A DNA stretch of 64,000 nucleotides from Polytrichum commune (taxonomy: Eukaryota; Streptophyta; Polytrichopsida; Polytrichales; Polytrichaceae). Positions 10,200-20,108 of this stretch are shown one piece after another; positions within the stretch are counted from its first letter, which is position 1; every line of letters starts with the position of its first letter. Under the pieces are notes generated by a model. The model searched no databases, was not told where the DNA came from, and saw only the letters and a program-made list of their open reading frames with translations. The position numbers and the translations under genes are program-made. Location: NCBI GenBank assembly GCA_950295325.1, contig OX485807.1:30723666-30787665 (forward strand). Reading direction: 5' to 3'.

Positions 10200-11280
10200 C
10201 CAAGTTTTGAGCTCGCACTTTGAGGGAAACGTGGCTATCAAAACTGCGGGTTATGATGGTGAGCCCGGGGTTTCCAAAAGGTTGTGAGGCTCAAATTGGA
10301 ACAAGGATCATGTGCAAGTGGAATTTGACCATACCATTGGTTCTAATGATAATGGTGGGCATGAGGGTGAATTTGGTAAGGAAAATGGAGGAGTGCTTTG
10401 AAAAGGGCTCCCTCAAACCTCAAAAAAACATTTGGGGCCTAGAATACCGAAAGGACCCAAAACCTTGGAGGGCATTAATGTTGGATTGAAATTCCAATTT
10501 GAAATGCTTGGAAGGTATTGATGTTGGAATGAATTTGGTGCTAATGAGGCACCCGGGGCTTCTTAAGGCCTATGTGCGCTATTCAAACGCACAAATGAAG
10601 GATACACCTAAAACGGACGAGCTTTCTAAGAAATGCATCCTTTTAGGTGGGGTTTTAAAAGCGGATGGTGGATGCCTTGTTTAAGTCCCCAAGGCTTCTT
10701 GAGGACATGGTGGGGACCATCAAATTTGCAAGAGCATTGAAGCCGATGGTCCCAAAGAGAAGTTTGGTGGCGCATCACCACAAGTGGCTTTAGCCAAATT
10801 AGGTGCCAAAGAAATGAGTGCAAATTGTTTGGTCCATTTTACTTAGGCAAAACATGTTGGTGCCGCGGACGGAATGTTGAAAGGTGACTTTATGCTTCCA
10901 AAGCAAATCATACTTGTGCCGCGGATGGAATGTTGGGAGGTGGGTTTGTCCTACCAAGGCAATTCATGTTCGTGCCGCGGACGGAGTGTGGGAAGGTGGC
11001 TTTGTACTACCAAGGCAAAACATGTTTGTTTTGCGGACAAACTATTAGAAATTGGTTTTGTGGCACCAAACCAATTTGTTCCGCGGACGAAATGTTTAAA
11101 GTTGGCTTTGCGGACCAACCCAAGCCAAGTTGCCGAGGACCGAATGTAAGACGATGGCATTGTGGCCAAGGCTAGTAGCCTTAAGCCAAGGCCAAATCTT
11201 TTGTACCTTGAGGCTCAATGAATGGGAGAAATGTCTCATGGGTTGACAAAGAGGCTACCACTCCTTCTTGAGCCCAAAAT
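10200..11280 (+). pseudogene. Degenerate gag region of chromovirus with tandem ~63-bp repeats
   Basis: No long frame survives. At about 10846-11130 a unit of roughly 60-65 bp recurs four to five times, marked by CCGCGGACGGAATGTT followed by a GGTGGCTTTGT-like stretch and ACCAAGGCAAA. In one frame the units suggest Cys-rich knuckle-like peptides followed by a Thr-Lys-Ala-like segment. They may therefore be a decayed array of CCHC zinc knuckles; this is inference. Upstream of the array the sequence should be capsid, but I cannot recognise it. Confidence 0.5.
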
Positions 11281-11940
11281 TCACAAGGGAGTTGGGGCTT
11301 GCCGATTGATAGAGAAAACAAGCCCACCAAGGTGCGGTTTGGAAAGGGCGAACCGCATGAGACAAAGGAGGCCGCGATGCATGTAACCTTTCAATGTGGG
11401 ACATTGGATTTTTGTAAAAATTTCACACCATGTGAAATAGATGAAATGCATGTCATTGTGAAGGCCGCCTACTTTGAAACTCACATGATAGATATGAGGT
11501 GCAAGTCGGTGAGCTTGCGGTGCATTATGATGTGGCATAATGGCAAAGAATTGAAGTTCAAATTGACAAGGACTCCTATGGTAGGAGGACCGAAGTTGAA
11601 TTTGGTCTTAATGGACCAACTGAAAAATAGAAATTATAATGGTCGTGGTTCCATTGGAGCAACTCCAAGGAATGTATGGAGAGGCTAGGAAAGATGGGCC
11701 TCCTCCAAATCACATTGGTGGGATGTTGGTGAGATACAAGGATGTATTCACCAATGTGTTGCACAAAAAGTTACCGCCAAGGAGTGAAAAATAACTTTGT
11801 TCAATGAGAAATTGAGTTCTTGAGGTATGTGGTGACAAAGGAAGTTGGTGGACGAACATGAAGAATGTCAAGGCAATCCAAAAGGAGAATTGGCCCTTGA
11901 TTCAAAAAGGGCTTAGGTCATTTGTTGACCTAGCCAATTA
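11281..11940 (+). pseudogene. Protease-like region and start of RT; RT core deleted
   Basis: The frame at 11299-11688 looks like the region before RT in Ty3/Gypsy polyproteins. A peptide RYKDVFTNVLHKKLPPRSE at about 11730-11790 is the conserved stretch just before RT. It is followed within a few codons by EIEFLRYVVTKE, which belongs to the RT thumb. The palm with the catalytic aspartates is therefore missing, a deletion of the order of 500 bp. The element cannot reverse-transcribe itself. Confidence 0.65.
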
Positions 11941-12660
11941 GTACCACAACTTCATTCAAGAGTTTTCTAAGGTTGCTAGGACCTTATTCAACTTATTGAG
12001 GAAAATGGCTATCCCAAGAGTGGGATGAGCCTTGTCACCAAGCCTTTGGGGAGCTCAAGAGCAAGTTCTCTTCGCAAGAAGTGATTATCCCAAGAGTGGG
12101 ATAAAGCTTGCCACAAAGTCTTTGAAGAGCTTAAGACCAAGTTCTCTTCGCCGCCCATGCTCAAGTTCGCGGAGCTTGACAAACCTTTTGAGGTGCATAC
12201 GGGGGGCGAGTGACTTTGCCATTGGCAAATGGTTAACGTAGGATGGATGGCCATTGCATATGAGAGCGTTAAGCTTGATGGTTATCCGACCTTATCCGAC
12301 TTGTGGAAGAATTGGCTATCCCAAAAGTGGGAGGAGCCTTGCCACCAAGTCTTTGGGGAGCTTGAGAGCAAGTTCTCTTAGACGCCCGTGCTCAAGTTCG
12401 CGGAGCTTGACAAACCTTTTGAGGTGCATACGGGAGTGAATGACTTTGCCAATGGCGGATTGTTGATTTAAGATGGATGGCCATTGCATATGGGAGCATG
12501 AAGCTCGATGGTTGTCAAAGAAGACAACCAACTCATGCCAAACAACTTCTTTGCCGTAGTGCATTGCTTGAAGATGTGGCGACACTATTTGGGGTCACAC
12601 AAAGCAAAGGTCTATATGGACAATGTGTCCTAAAAGAATTTTGACATTCAAGCGCAAGTG
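11941..12660 (+). pseudogene. RNase H region with triplicated N-terminal segment
   Basis: The segment encoding roughly CHQAFGELKSKFSSPPVLKFAELDKPFEVHTG occurs in partial form at 12008-12068 and then twice more fully at 12084-12283 and 12313-12513, each time preceded by GGCTATCCCAAGAGTGGGA-like sequence. Such head-to-tail copies do not occur in working RNase H. The end of RNase H is seen at about 12690-12760 (VDLIHKPDRGNVVPDARSR). Stops interrupt all copies. Confidence 0.7.
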
Positions 12661-13900
12661 AGCGCCAAGTCATTGCGGTGGCATGATAGTTTGGCGCTTA
12701 TGAAGGTGGATTTGATCCACAAACCGGACCGTGGAAATGTGGTGCCGGATGCGCGAAGTAGACCGAAAAAAATTCCAAGCAATGAGAACCATCCAAACCT
12801 TGTGGCTAATGTGTGCCGGCGAAGGAAACTTGCGATGCAAGATACGGGAGGGGTAAATTAATTACCCCAAAGCACAAAAGCTTTTAGGTGAGCTTCGCAA
12901 GAGCAAGGTGCTCAAAGAGGTTAAGTTGGTGGACAGATTGTTCAAGTGCAAACAAAGTCGGGTATTTGTGCCACAAGGCAAGTTGAGGCTATCGGTTTTG
13001 AAGGAAGAATGTGATAGTCCTATTGCCGGCCATAGAGGAGAAAGAAAAAAAACCGCCATAGAATGGTGTCATGGAGGTACCATTGGCGGTGCATAAAGGA
13101 AGATATAGCCCACTTTGTGAAGGCTTGAATCAAGGTTCAAATGAACCGAGCCTCTTACCAAAAGCAAGGCGGTTTCTTGCAACCGTTGCCTATCCCGTCG
13201 GCGCCATGGCATAGTATGTGCATGGACTTGATCACAAGTTTGCCGGAGTCACATGGGTATGATGCCATCTTGTTGATGGTAGAGCGGTTTGCCAAGTTGG
13301 CACACATGGTGCCGATTGTGGGAGCCGCCACCGCGTTGAAGACCGCATAGCCTTTTCTCAAAGGATGGTTGAGGCACCACGGGTTGCCAAGAGTGATTGT
13401 GTGGGATCAAGATCCAAAGTTCACAAGTGCATTTTCAATGCATTTCTCTAAGGAGGTCGGAAGGAAACTAAGGTTTAGCACGGCCTTGCATTCCTAAATG
13501 GATGGGAAACGGAGCGTGTGAATGGAGTCTTGGAGCAATACTTGAGGAACTTGGTGGGGGCGGACCAAGGAGATTGGGCGGACTATGTGGGTCGAGCGGA
13601 GTGTAATTGCAATGTAGCCACGCACTTGGCTACCAAGGGGTGGTCTTTGGTGGTGGCTTATGGAGTGGATGCGCTCCAACCTATTAACCTAGCTCTCGAG
13701 GGGGCACATTCAACACTAGAGTTCAACCAAGATGGTGAGGACTTGGCCAAGAATGTAAACAAGTCTTGGAGATGACCAAGTTGTTGGTGGAGAAAGCCCG
13801 AATGTGCTACGAAGTGCAAGTCAATGCCGGAAGACGCGAAGTGGAGAATGAGGTGGGCCAAAAGATGTTGTTGAATGTGAAAAACTTCACTTAGCCGGAA
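12661..13900 (+). pseudogene. Integrase region of chromovirus
   Basis: Remnants of the zinc-binding region (about 12960-13060, including SPIAGHRGERKK) precede the catalytic core. The core is seen at 13190-13350 as PIPSAPWHSMCMDLITSLPE, with the first catalytic Asp, and YDAILLMVERFAKLAHMVP. The second Asp is near 13410 (WDQDPKF). Stops and frameshifts break the core; the expected third acidic residue region near 13495-13520 is altered. It would join element DNA to the target; here it is non-functional. Confidence 0.8.
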
Positions 13901-14330
13901 GGCCTCACTCCAAAGTTCATGTCCAAAATTGGAGCTTCATTTCCCATTGTGGAACAAGTGTTCAAGGACATGTATAAGTTGGAATTACCGCCCGAGATCA
14001 AAGTGCATCCAACATTTCATGTCTCATTCCTAAAGCCATTTCAGGACGACACCTTGTGGCCCAATTACAAGCAAGTGATTAGGCCACCTCCCGACCTTGT
14101 GGATGTCATTTGGAACATGAGGTAGGAGGGCATCATCAAGTGTAGGAAGCCCAAGTGAAAAAGTAAGAAAATGAACAAAGGAGTACTTGGTGAAATGGTG
14201 AGGATACCATGAGAAAGAAGCCGTTTGGGTAGCGGCAAGAGACATGATGAACGCCAAGGAATTGGTAAAGCACTTTGAAGAAATTAAGGCTAGACATTTC
14301 AATAAAATGAAGCGTAGGCATTGATGAGGA
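13901..14330 (+). pseudogene. Integrase C-terminus and chromodomain
   Basis: The peptide LPPEIKVHPTFHVSFLKPF (13985-14040) is the hallmark of the region between integrase and chromodomain in plant chromoviruses. About 14160-14325 then encodes a chromodomain-like stretch (KEYLVKW, a stop, GYHEKEAVW, then an acidic helix). This assigns the element to the chromovirus clade of Ty3/Gypsy, whose chromodomains direct insertion to heterochromatin. A nonsense codon sits in the conserved aromatic region. Confidence 0.75.
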
Positions 14331-15137
14331 CATCAATCTCCTTTAGTGGGGGAGAGACGCTAGTAGCACACTTAGCTTCGAGGCTAATTGCTCCACAACA
14401 TTAACTTGTTCTTTGGCTTGAGGGAATAAAGTCCAAACTTTAGTGGTGCAAAGAGAAAAGTATGAGATGAGGTCCTAGTCTTGTACTTGTGCTTGGTTAA
14501 TGGAAGAGGGGGAATAGATATGCCAAACTAGGTTGGGTAAGCCGAGTAATTGGGGCCATGGCTTGGAGGGGCCTTGGATAAAACCAAGAAACTTCTTAGT
14601 TGTGGGCTTGTCCGGGCGGGGACAAGGTGATGGCGCGTGCTTATAAAAGTGCTACCCGCGAGCTAACGAGAGTTGGCGCATGGGAGTCATGAACCCATGT
14701 CTCGAAAGAGCAAAGTGGGAACCGAGTTGGGCGGGACTTGGCATCACCCCCGTGCGATCGAGGCGTGGCTTAACAATGGAAAGCCATCTCGGAGTTGCAA
14801 CCGAGACAACTTAGTGGAAGCGTTGAGGTCTCGCCTAGATGTGTCATGTTATGCTAGTGGAGCCTAACGGGGGAGGCCCCAAAGGAGGGGCAACCCAAGT
14901 GAGTCCCAAAGTAGGTGGGTCTAGTGTAGGTTAGGTCCTTGGAGGAGAGATCCAAGGTCGCTAACGGACCACCTAGGAACGACACCTTTGGGACTATACC
15001 AAATCTGAAGATGCATTGTGGGGGTCGCGCCCTAAGGTAAACACAATGCCGCACCATAGAGGATGGCAACTTGAGAATTGGTGTGCCGACTACGAGTATA
15101 GTCGATGAGGGCATCGACTCCGTTTGGTGGGGGTGAG
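14331..15137 (+). other. 3' untranslated region and polypurine tract of chromovirus
   Basis: About 800 bp without a coding frame. A purine-rich run TTTGGTGGGGGTGAG at 15123-15137 abuts the right LTR and is the polypurine tract that primes plus-strand synthesis. A very similar purine-rich motif at about 14341-14356 (TTAGTGGGGGAGAGA) lies just after the chromodomain, as if an older tract had been duplicated or displaced. Confidence 0.7.
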
Positions 15138-16109
15138 TGTCGCGCACCTCTCCATGAGGAGTGCCCGAAACACCATGGGCACAAGGGGGACCCCGGAGTG
15201 ACACCCGGGACTTGTGGCGCCGTTGGTGAGAGGGCCCAAGTGATCCTAGTGTGGGTGAGGGCCCCGGGCGTTGGGAACGCCTCCCACCCACGGAGACTAG
15301 GAGGCATGAGGGTAAGGCCATGAGCTATGCGTAGCTCATGGCGTGGTGATTCTAGAATGCTCAAGATCACCTCAAGCGGAGGTGGGAGCTAGGAGTTATG
15401 GCCATTTGAGTGGGGCGCTGTCCCGGACAGCGCCCTGGTGCAGCAGTGCCTGGGAGTGATTCCCGGGACTGCCAAAGTTCAGACAGGCATAACGTCCTCA
15501 ATACTTGCCCGAATGGGGCAAGTGAGGAGTCCATCGGCATCTACGTGAAGCGTTGATGAAGATGGAGTGGTTGGTTGTTGGAATGAGACATCATACAAGG
15601 AAGTTATGATGGTCTGAAGCTGCTGGGGGGTTCTAGGCCCAGCAGCTAAAGGAAAATGTCCATGTGGCCCCAACTCTTGGTAGAGAGACAAGAGGTTGGT
15701 TGATGGTGGGGTAGGGGCCCCGCGTAGAGTCCTAGAGGCTTATATGGGTGAGGTGGTGTGGCCTCACCCACCCGAGGCCGAACGGCAAGGCCTCCATGGG
15801 CTTTGGCCTATTGTGAGGCCATATTTGCCTAGTATGGTTCGGGTTGTTGTAGTGTTGCTCCGGCAACGCGATGATCAACATAGGATTGGACTTCCATGGA
15901 TGGAAGTCCACATTGGGGAAATGGGTTACCGATTAAGGGGTGAGTCCCGAAAGCAAAGTAGGAGGGTTGGTTCCCACCTATGAACTATTGGTCCGGGGTT
16001 AGAGGAGCTAACCATTAGCATGGCGGTATGCGAAGGGTTAGCCACTCGTAACCTTTGCTAGAAACGAAAATTGGCAAGATTGTTAAGGGACCTAGCAAGG
16101 GTTGCGACA
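15138..16109 (+). repeat. 3' LTR of chromovirus
   Basis: 972 bp, same length and ends as the 5' LTR (TGTCGC...GCGACA), about 99% identical by eye. GCCTT follows at 16110-16114. Confidence 0.95.
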
Positions 16110-16420
16110 GCCTTGGTGTAACCTGTTGCACGTTCAATGCCCCCTATTGAAGTCACAATAGTGAATGGACAAGGATCCAAGGTTGCTGGCGTCAATCCAA
16201 GACTGTCAGCAAGTCCTTTGCCAATCATAACCGGTTGAGCACCGGAATCCATCATAACTCTCAGTGGTGTAGCACGGATAGTGGACATATCCGTGCGTAA
16301 AACGACAAACAAAGATTTGTCGTTCATCAGCCGTACAACTCCAGGTTGCAAATTATGCCGTTCGCGAGCAAGCCTTGCAGAAATGTCTGCAAGATATGCC
16401 GCTCCCGACGCATAATTCGA
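16110..16420 (-). pseudogene. N-terminal part of the aspartic protease of the methyltransferase retro-cassette
   Basis: Retropepsin-like region. VMMDSGAQPVMIG contains the catalytic Asp-Ser-Gly, with Asp at 16249-16247, followed by FTIVTSIGGIERATGYTK. The nested chromovirus then interrupts the frame; the rest is at 8866-9207. The enzyme would cleave the polyprotein as a homodimer. The Asp-Ser-Gly triad is intact. Confidence 0.85.
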
Positions 16421-18370
16421 AAACGACGTATCCACTGCTGAAATTGATGTTGGAGGAATATCAGTTTGCTTACCAAAAGCAATGATCGCCGCATCCGCAA
16501 GACTCGCTCGCAAATTGGCTAAGTCCTCCACCTCCTCAGCCACAGGTACGTCAACCACAGCTTGGGATACTTGAAGGGATGACAAATCCGCCTTACCTTC
16601 TAACATTCTCCCAGCTAAATGAAAAACTGCAGCAGGCTTGAAATCCGAAGCCATAAATTCCGAACCCGAGAAAATTGGCATATGGAGAATTTTATATGCC
16701 AATGCCTGCGTAACATCCTTCGAGATGGAATCCCCATCTCTCAAAGGTACAGGGTTTTTAGCCCCAACAACAGTGGTGTCTACCAATCCAAATGAAAGAG
16801 GTAAACGTGCTTGACCAATTTGATCAGCTGGTCCGGCATGGCGAGGATGTAGCACCTCGTTGCTACCACCACTCGTGGAAGCCACCGCATCTGCCAATGT
16901 TTGTGAGCGAGTAGAAGCCGCCACCACCACCTCTCCAGCTGCTCCAAACATATACATGTCCGAACCCGAGGTGCCACCACCCACATGCGGCTCAGAAATT
17001 TGAGCAAAAGATGCAGAAGATTTGAGTTTTTGCTCAAGCTCTGCCACCTTAGCCTCAAGACTCTGCTCCCTTGGAGACTTTCCAGTGACATAACTGGCAG
17101 GCTGCATCTCAGGATGAAGTTGGAAACAATGATCCACATCGTGATTAGTGCCACCACAATGGTTACATCTCAATTGTCTCTTCTTAGAATTGTTCCCTGC
17201 CTTTACTGGTTCCATCTTTTGTTTTAATTTTCCCAAAGGCTGAGTTTTCTTCTTCTTAGGACAATTGGGATCATTTTTCGAATGGCCAGCTTCTCCACAA
17301 CCCCAACAATGCAAAATCTTTTGCTCCTTGACGGGTTCAGTCTCAGCTAAACTACTAGTAGCTGTGACAATCCTTCTTGGTTTCGGACTCTCTGTCATCC
17401 AAGATACCATATCCGTGGCATCATGTTGGCAAAGAGCCCGATCACATCTCTCAACCACGGCAAACGCTTGTGCAAGCGTAGCTCGGCCCTCGTAGTCGAG
17501 GATAATCCGAGGTGATGCCAACTCAAGTAGCCGCTTGTCAATCTTAGACAAAAAAAATTTAACAAACTGACTCTCAGCAAAAACACCTCCCGACTCCACA
17601 ACAAATCGCGCGAGTCGCGTATACATGGTCCGTGGAGTATCATCCTTCTCTCGGCGGAAATCCTAGATGCGCTGCATCTGGTCTCGCCGAAACCCACCAT
17701 ACTCCACTTCCAAATGTGCGACAAATTCAGTAAGGGGATTAAACGGAGGTGGTGGACCAACAGCCGTCAATGCTGCCTGTGTAGCACGTGCCACCCGTGA
17801 AAGGGTTGCCGTGCTACTGCTAGCCACCATTGGCCCAAGTACCAGTTCCGTGTCCTTAGACTCCGCCGGCGATTCCTCCTCCTTTAAGGTGGGTGGAGCT
17901 AAGGTAGCAACCGCCCCATCCTTAAGGGTTGAAATGAGCTCAACCCAAGCCTCCCAATACTGCTCCACCTCCCGAAGTTGTCGCTGATGACCCTCTGTCC
18001 AACGTTCATAAGTTTGGAGTGCCTCATACTCCAAATGTTGAGGCAGAAGTTCAAAGGCATACCAATCATTGAAATTGGAAGACCTTTGGCGTTTCTCCTT
18101 AATCCAGGTACGAAACCGGAGTTTCCAATCGGGCAAGGAAATGCCCCCAGCTCGACCTGAAAACCGATCACGCACTGAATTGTGGCGATCGTCCTCCATT
18201 TCGTCGAACGTGCCGACACTCCAAATCCGAAGCCTACTAGTAGTGTCCAACGCCGAAATAGGCTCAAAAGCCTCGTTGGTATCTACCTCTGGCTCAAGAT
18301 TTGTGGTATGCACGTCCTCCAAGTAATCTGGTGATGGAGATCGATAATATCGGCTCCTAGTTTGCACCAT
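16421..18370 (-). pseudogene. Gag (capsid plus two CCHC zinc knuckles) of the methyltransferase retro-cassette
   Basis: Starts at ATG 18370 (MVQTRSRYYRSPSPD) and is in frame to the protease, apart from a TAG at 17663-17665 (QRI stop DFRR) where CAG would fit. The capsid-like part is about residues 60-330, with charged amphipathic helices and a WTEGHQRQLREVEQYWEAW-like segment. Two zinc knuckles follow: CWGCGEAGHSKNDPNC at about 17308-17261, with one extra residue before the last Cys, and CNHCGGTNHDVDHC at 17167-17126, a perfect CX2CX4HX4C. After the knuckles come a coiled-coil stretch (EAKVAELEQKLKSS) and a long acidic linker. Role: particle formation and RNA binding. Confidence 0.85.
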
Positions 18371-18880
18371 AAAATAATCACTTGAGTACCTGCAACTATC
18401 TACAAGGTAATGGCAACCTGCACCTGTTGCGGGCTATCTAAATGGCAATCCCTTGCCAACTGCCAAGTGTTTATGCCCCCAGAATTCCAAAATTGTGCAA
18501 AGGTTTGAGATTGGTAATTAAAATGAAAAATCAGCGTTGAAAAGGCTCATTTCCAAGGTAATTATGGACTCCAATCAACAAACTAAATGCACCAATGGAC
18601 TCCTAGGAAGATTTCACACAAATTAGGCTCAACTTTCACTCCGTTCGGAGTTAATTTGCTCCCAAAAACAAAAATCAGCGTTGAAATTAATAATTTCAGC
18701 AATGATTTTGAATTCCAATCAACAATCCAATTACACCATTGGATTCCTTGGCAAATTTCACACAAGATAGGCTCAAATTTCACTCCAATCGGAGCTAGTA
18801 TGCCCCCAAATTTGAACCTCAAAGTTTGTGAGAATTGGATGCCAAGTTTGAAAGGTGAAAGTAACAATGTGAAAAAAAAA
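18371..18880. repeat. Tandem duplication upstream of gag
   Basis: A block at about 18553-18676 is repeated at about 18703-18815 (period near 150 bp). Both share ACTCCAATCAACAA-like, GATTTCACACAA-like, AGGCTCAA, TTTCACTCC and CGGAG words. In cassette orientation this lies in the 5' leader, so it could hold promoter repeats. This is unproven. Confidence 0.6.
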
Positions 18881-19145
18881 TTAAAAAAAATTAAAATTAA
18901 AATATTTGTTTTAATTAAACAAAACAAAAACAAAAAAAAGAACAAAAAAATTAACTTAATTAACTTAAATGAATTAACTTAATTAATTTAATTTAACTCA
19001 ACCTAACTTAATTAACTTAAACTAATGAACCTAATTAATTAAGTTAATCTAAGTTAATTAACTAACCTAATTAACTAACCTAATTAACTAACCTAATTAA
19101 GCTAATTAAGCTAACTAACTAAATTAATCAACTAAATTAACTTAA
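18881..19145. repeat. AT-rich low-complexity tract
   Basis: Low-complexity sequence of AATTAACTTAA and CTAACCTAATTAA words, preceded by A-rich runs. It mirrors the AT-rich block at 5377-5660 on the other side of the coding cassette. Confidence 0.7.
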
Positions 19146-19154
19146 GGGAAGCTT

Positions 19155-19335
19155 ACCTTGAAAAGGGGGGGGGGGGGCCAGGCTAGCGCCGCCCGCCCGC
19201 CCCCGGCCCGCTGCCACCTCGCCGCGGGGCCCGACTGGCGCCCGCCCGCCCCCGCCCCGGGATTTTGCCGCCCCCGGGGTGCAGAATTGGAGCTCCAGGA
19301 GCTCCAAGAGTGTCCGTGGAGCTCCGGAGCTCAAA
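19155..19335. other. GC-rich island
   Basis: About 180 bp of nearly pure G+C with an 11-G run, many CCCGCCCGC and CCCCGG words and a GGAGCTCC palindromic cluster at the right edge, inside a very AT-rich surrounding. Open frames here only reflect composition. In cassette orientation it lies about 0.8-1.0 kb upstream of the gag ATG and could be a promoter-type CpG island. Confidence 0.6.
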
Positions 19336-20108
19336 AAAAAAATTATAAAAAAATTCGGATTTTAAGTTTGGTTTGTGTTTGTTTGTAAATTAAAAAAAAA
19401 TTAAACTTTGCTTTTACAAATTGCAAGCAAGAATGATGTGACTTGAGAATCTTGAGACCAAATAGAATCTCAAGATTCAACCATCAACACTTGAAGAAAA
19501 CACAAAGAGACAACAAAAGAAAAATGGGAAGATTTCTCTCAAAATCTTCTTGAGGGTTGCAAGAAATGACAAACCAAGCTTTCAAACACTTGTATCACTC
19601 ATTTGCTCTCAATACTGGGCTATTCTAGCTCAGAAATACAACCAAAAAATGAAAAATTTGAGCAATTGTTGTCAAGTATGAGGGTTTCTCTCTCCAAGCT
19701 TAAGAAACTAAAATGTCTCCTTACAAAGCTTAAGAAACTCTAAAATTCACACACAAGAGTCAAGCTATCTCTCACTCCACGAAGGGAGAATCCAAGAGTG
19801 CAAGTGGTGGAGAAAGAATGCAAAGGCTTTACTCATAATCTACTACACCATAGCCATGAGAAAACAACAACAAGCTCTCTCTCTCTCAAAACACACTCAC
19901 AAGACTTGACTTGACAACAATGGCAAGTCAAGAGGCCTTCCTCTCCATACAACCCCAATCCTATGTGGAGTTCATCCATGGAGTGGATGAACAACTAACT
20001 AGGACTCCCAATGGAGTCCGTTACTCATCCCAACACACATGGACTCCTAATGGAGTCCATTTACTCCTAAATTGACGTAACTTAGCCCCCGATGTCACCT
20101 CACGTGAC
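19336..20108. other. Internal non-coding region of the TIR element
   Basis: No gene or RNA recognised. Contains CT/GA-rich microsatellite-like bits (about 19875-19890) and repeated TGGACTCCTAATGGAGTCC-like words near 20040-20060, a short imperfect palindrome. Confidence 0.4.

Larger units (their letters stand above)
9208..16109 (+). mobile_element. Nested Ty3/Gypsy chromovirus, degenerate, with near-identical LTRs
   Basis: A 6,902-bp LTR retrotransposon on the plus strand. It has two 972-bp LTRs that start TGTCGC and end GCGACA, a PBS matching initiator-Met tRNA, a purine-rich tract before the right LTR, and TSD GCCTT. The interior shows remnants of gag, protease, RT connection, RNase H, integrase and a chromodomain, in that order, but with many stops and frameshifts. 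The RT core is missing. I counted about 10 mismatches between the LTRs, roughly 1%. The young LTRs and old-looking interior together suggest copying of an already defective template by proteins supplied in trans. Confidence 0.93.

Noticed and set aside
5377-19145. AT-rich blocks on both sides of the cassette as LTRs
   Set aside because: They share composition (TAATTAA words) but I cannot align them as a direct repeat, and no TG...CA ends, primer site or purine tract were found.
18583-19390. Frames of 120-131 codons in AT- and GC-rich low-complexity DNA
   Set aside because: Their composition (Lys/Asn or Ala/Pro runs) follows the base composition of the repeats; no domain.
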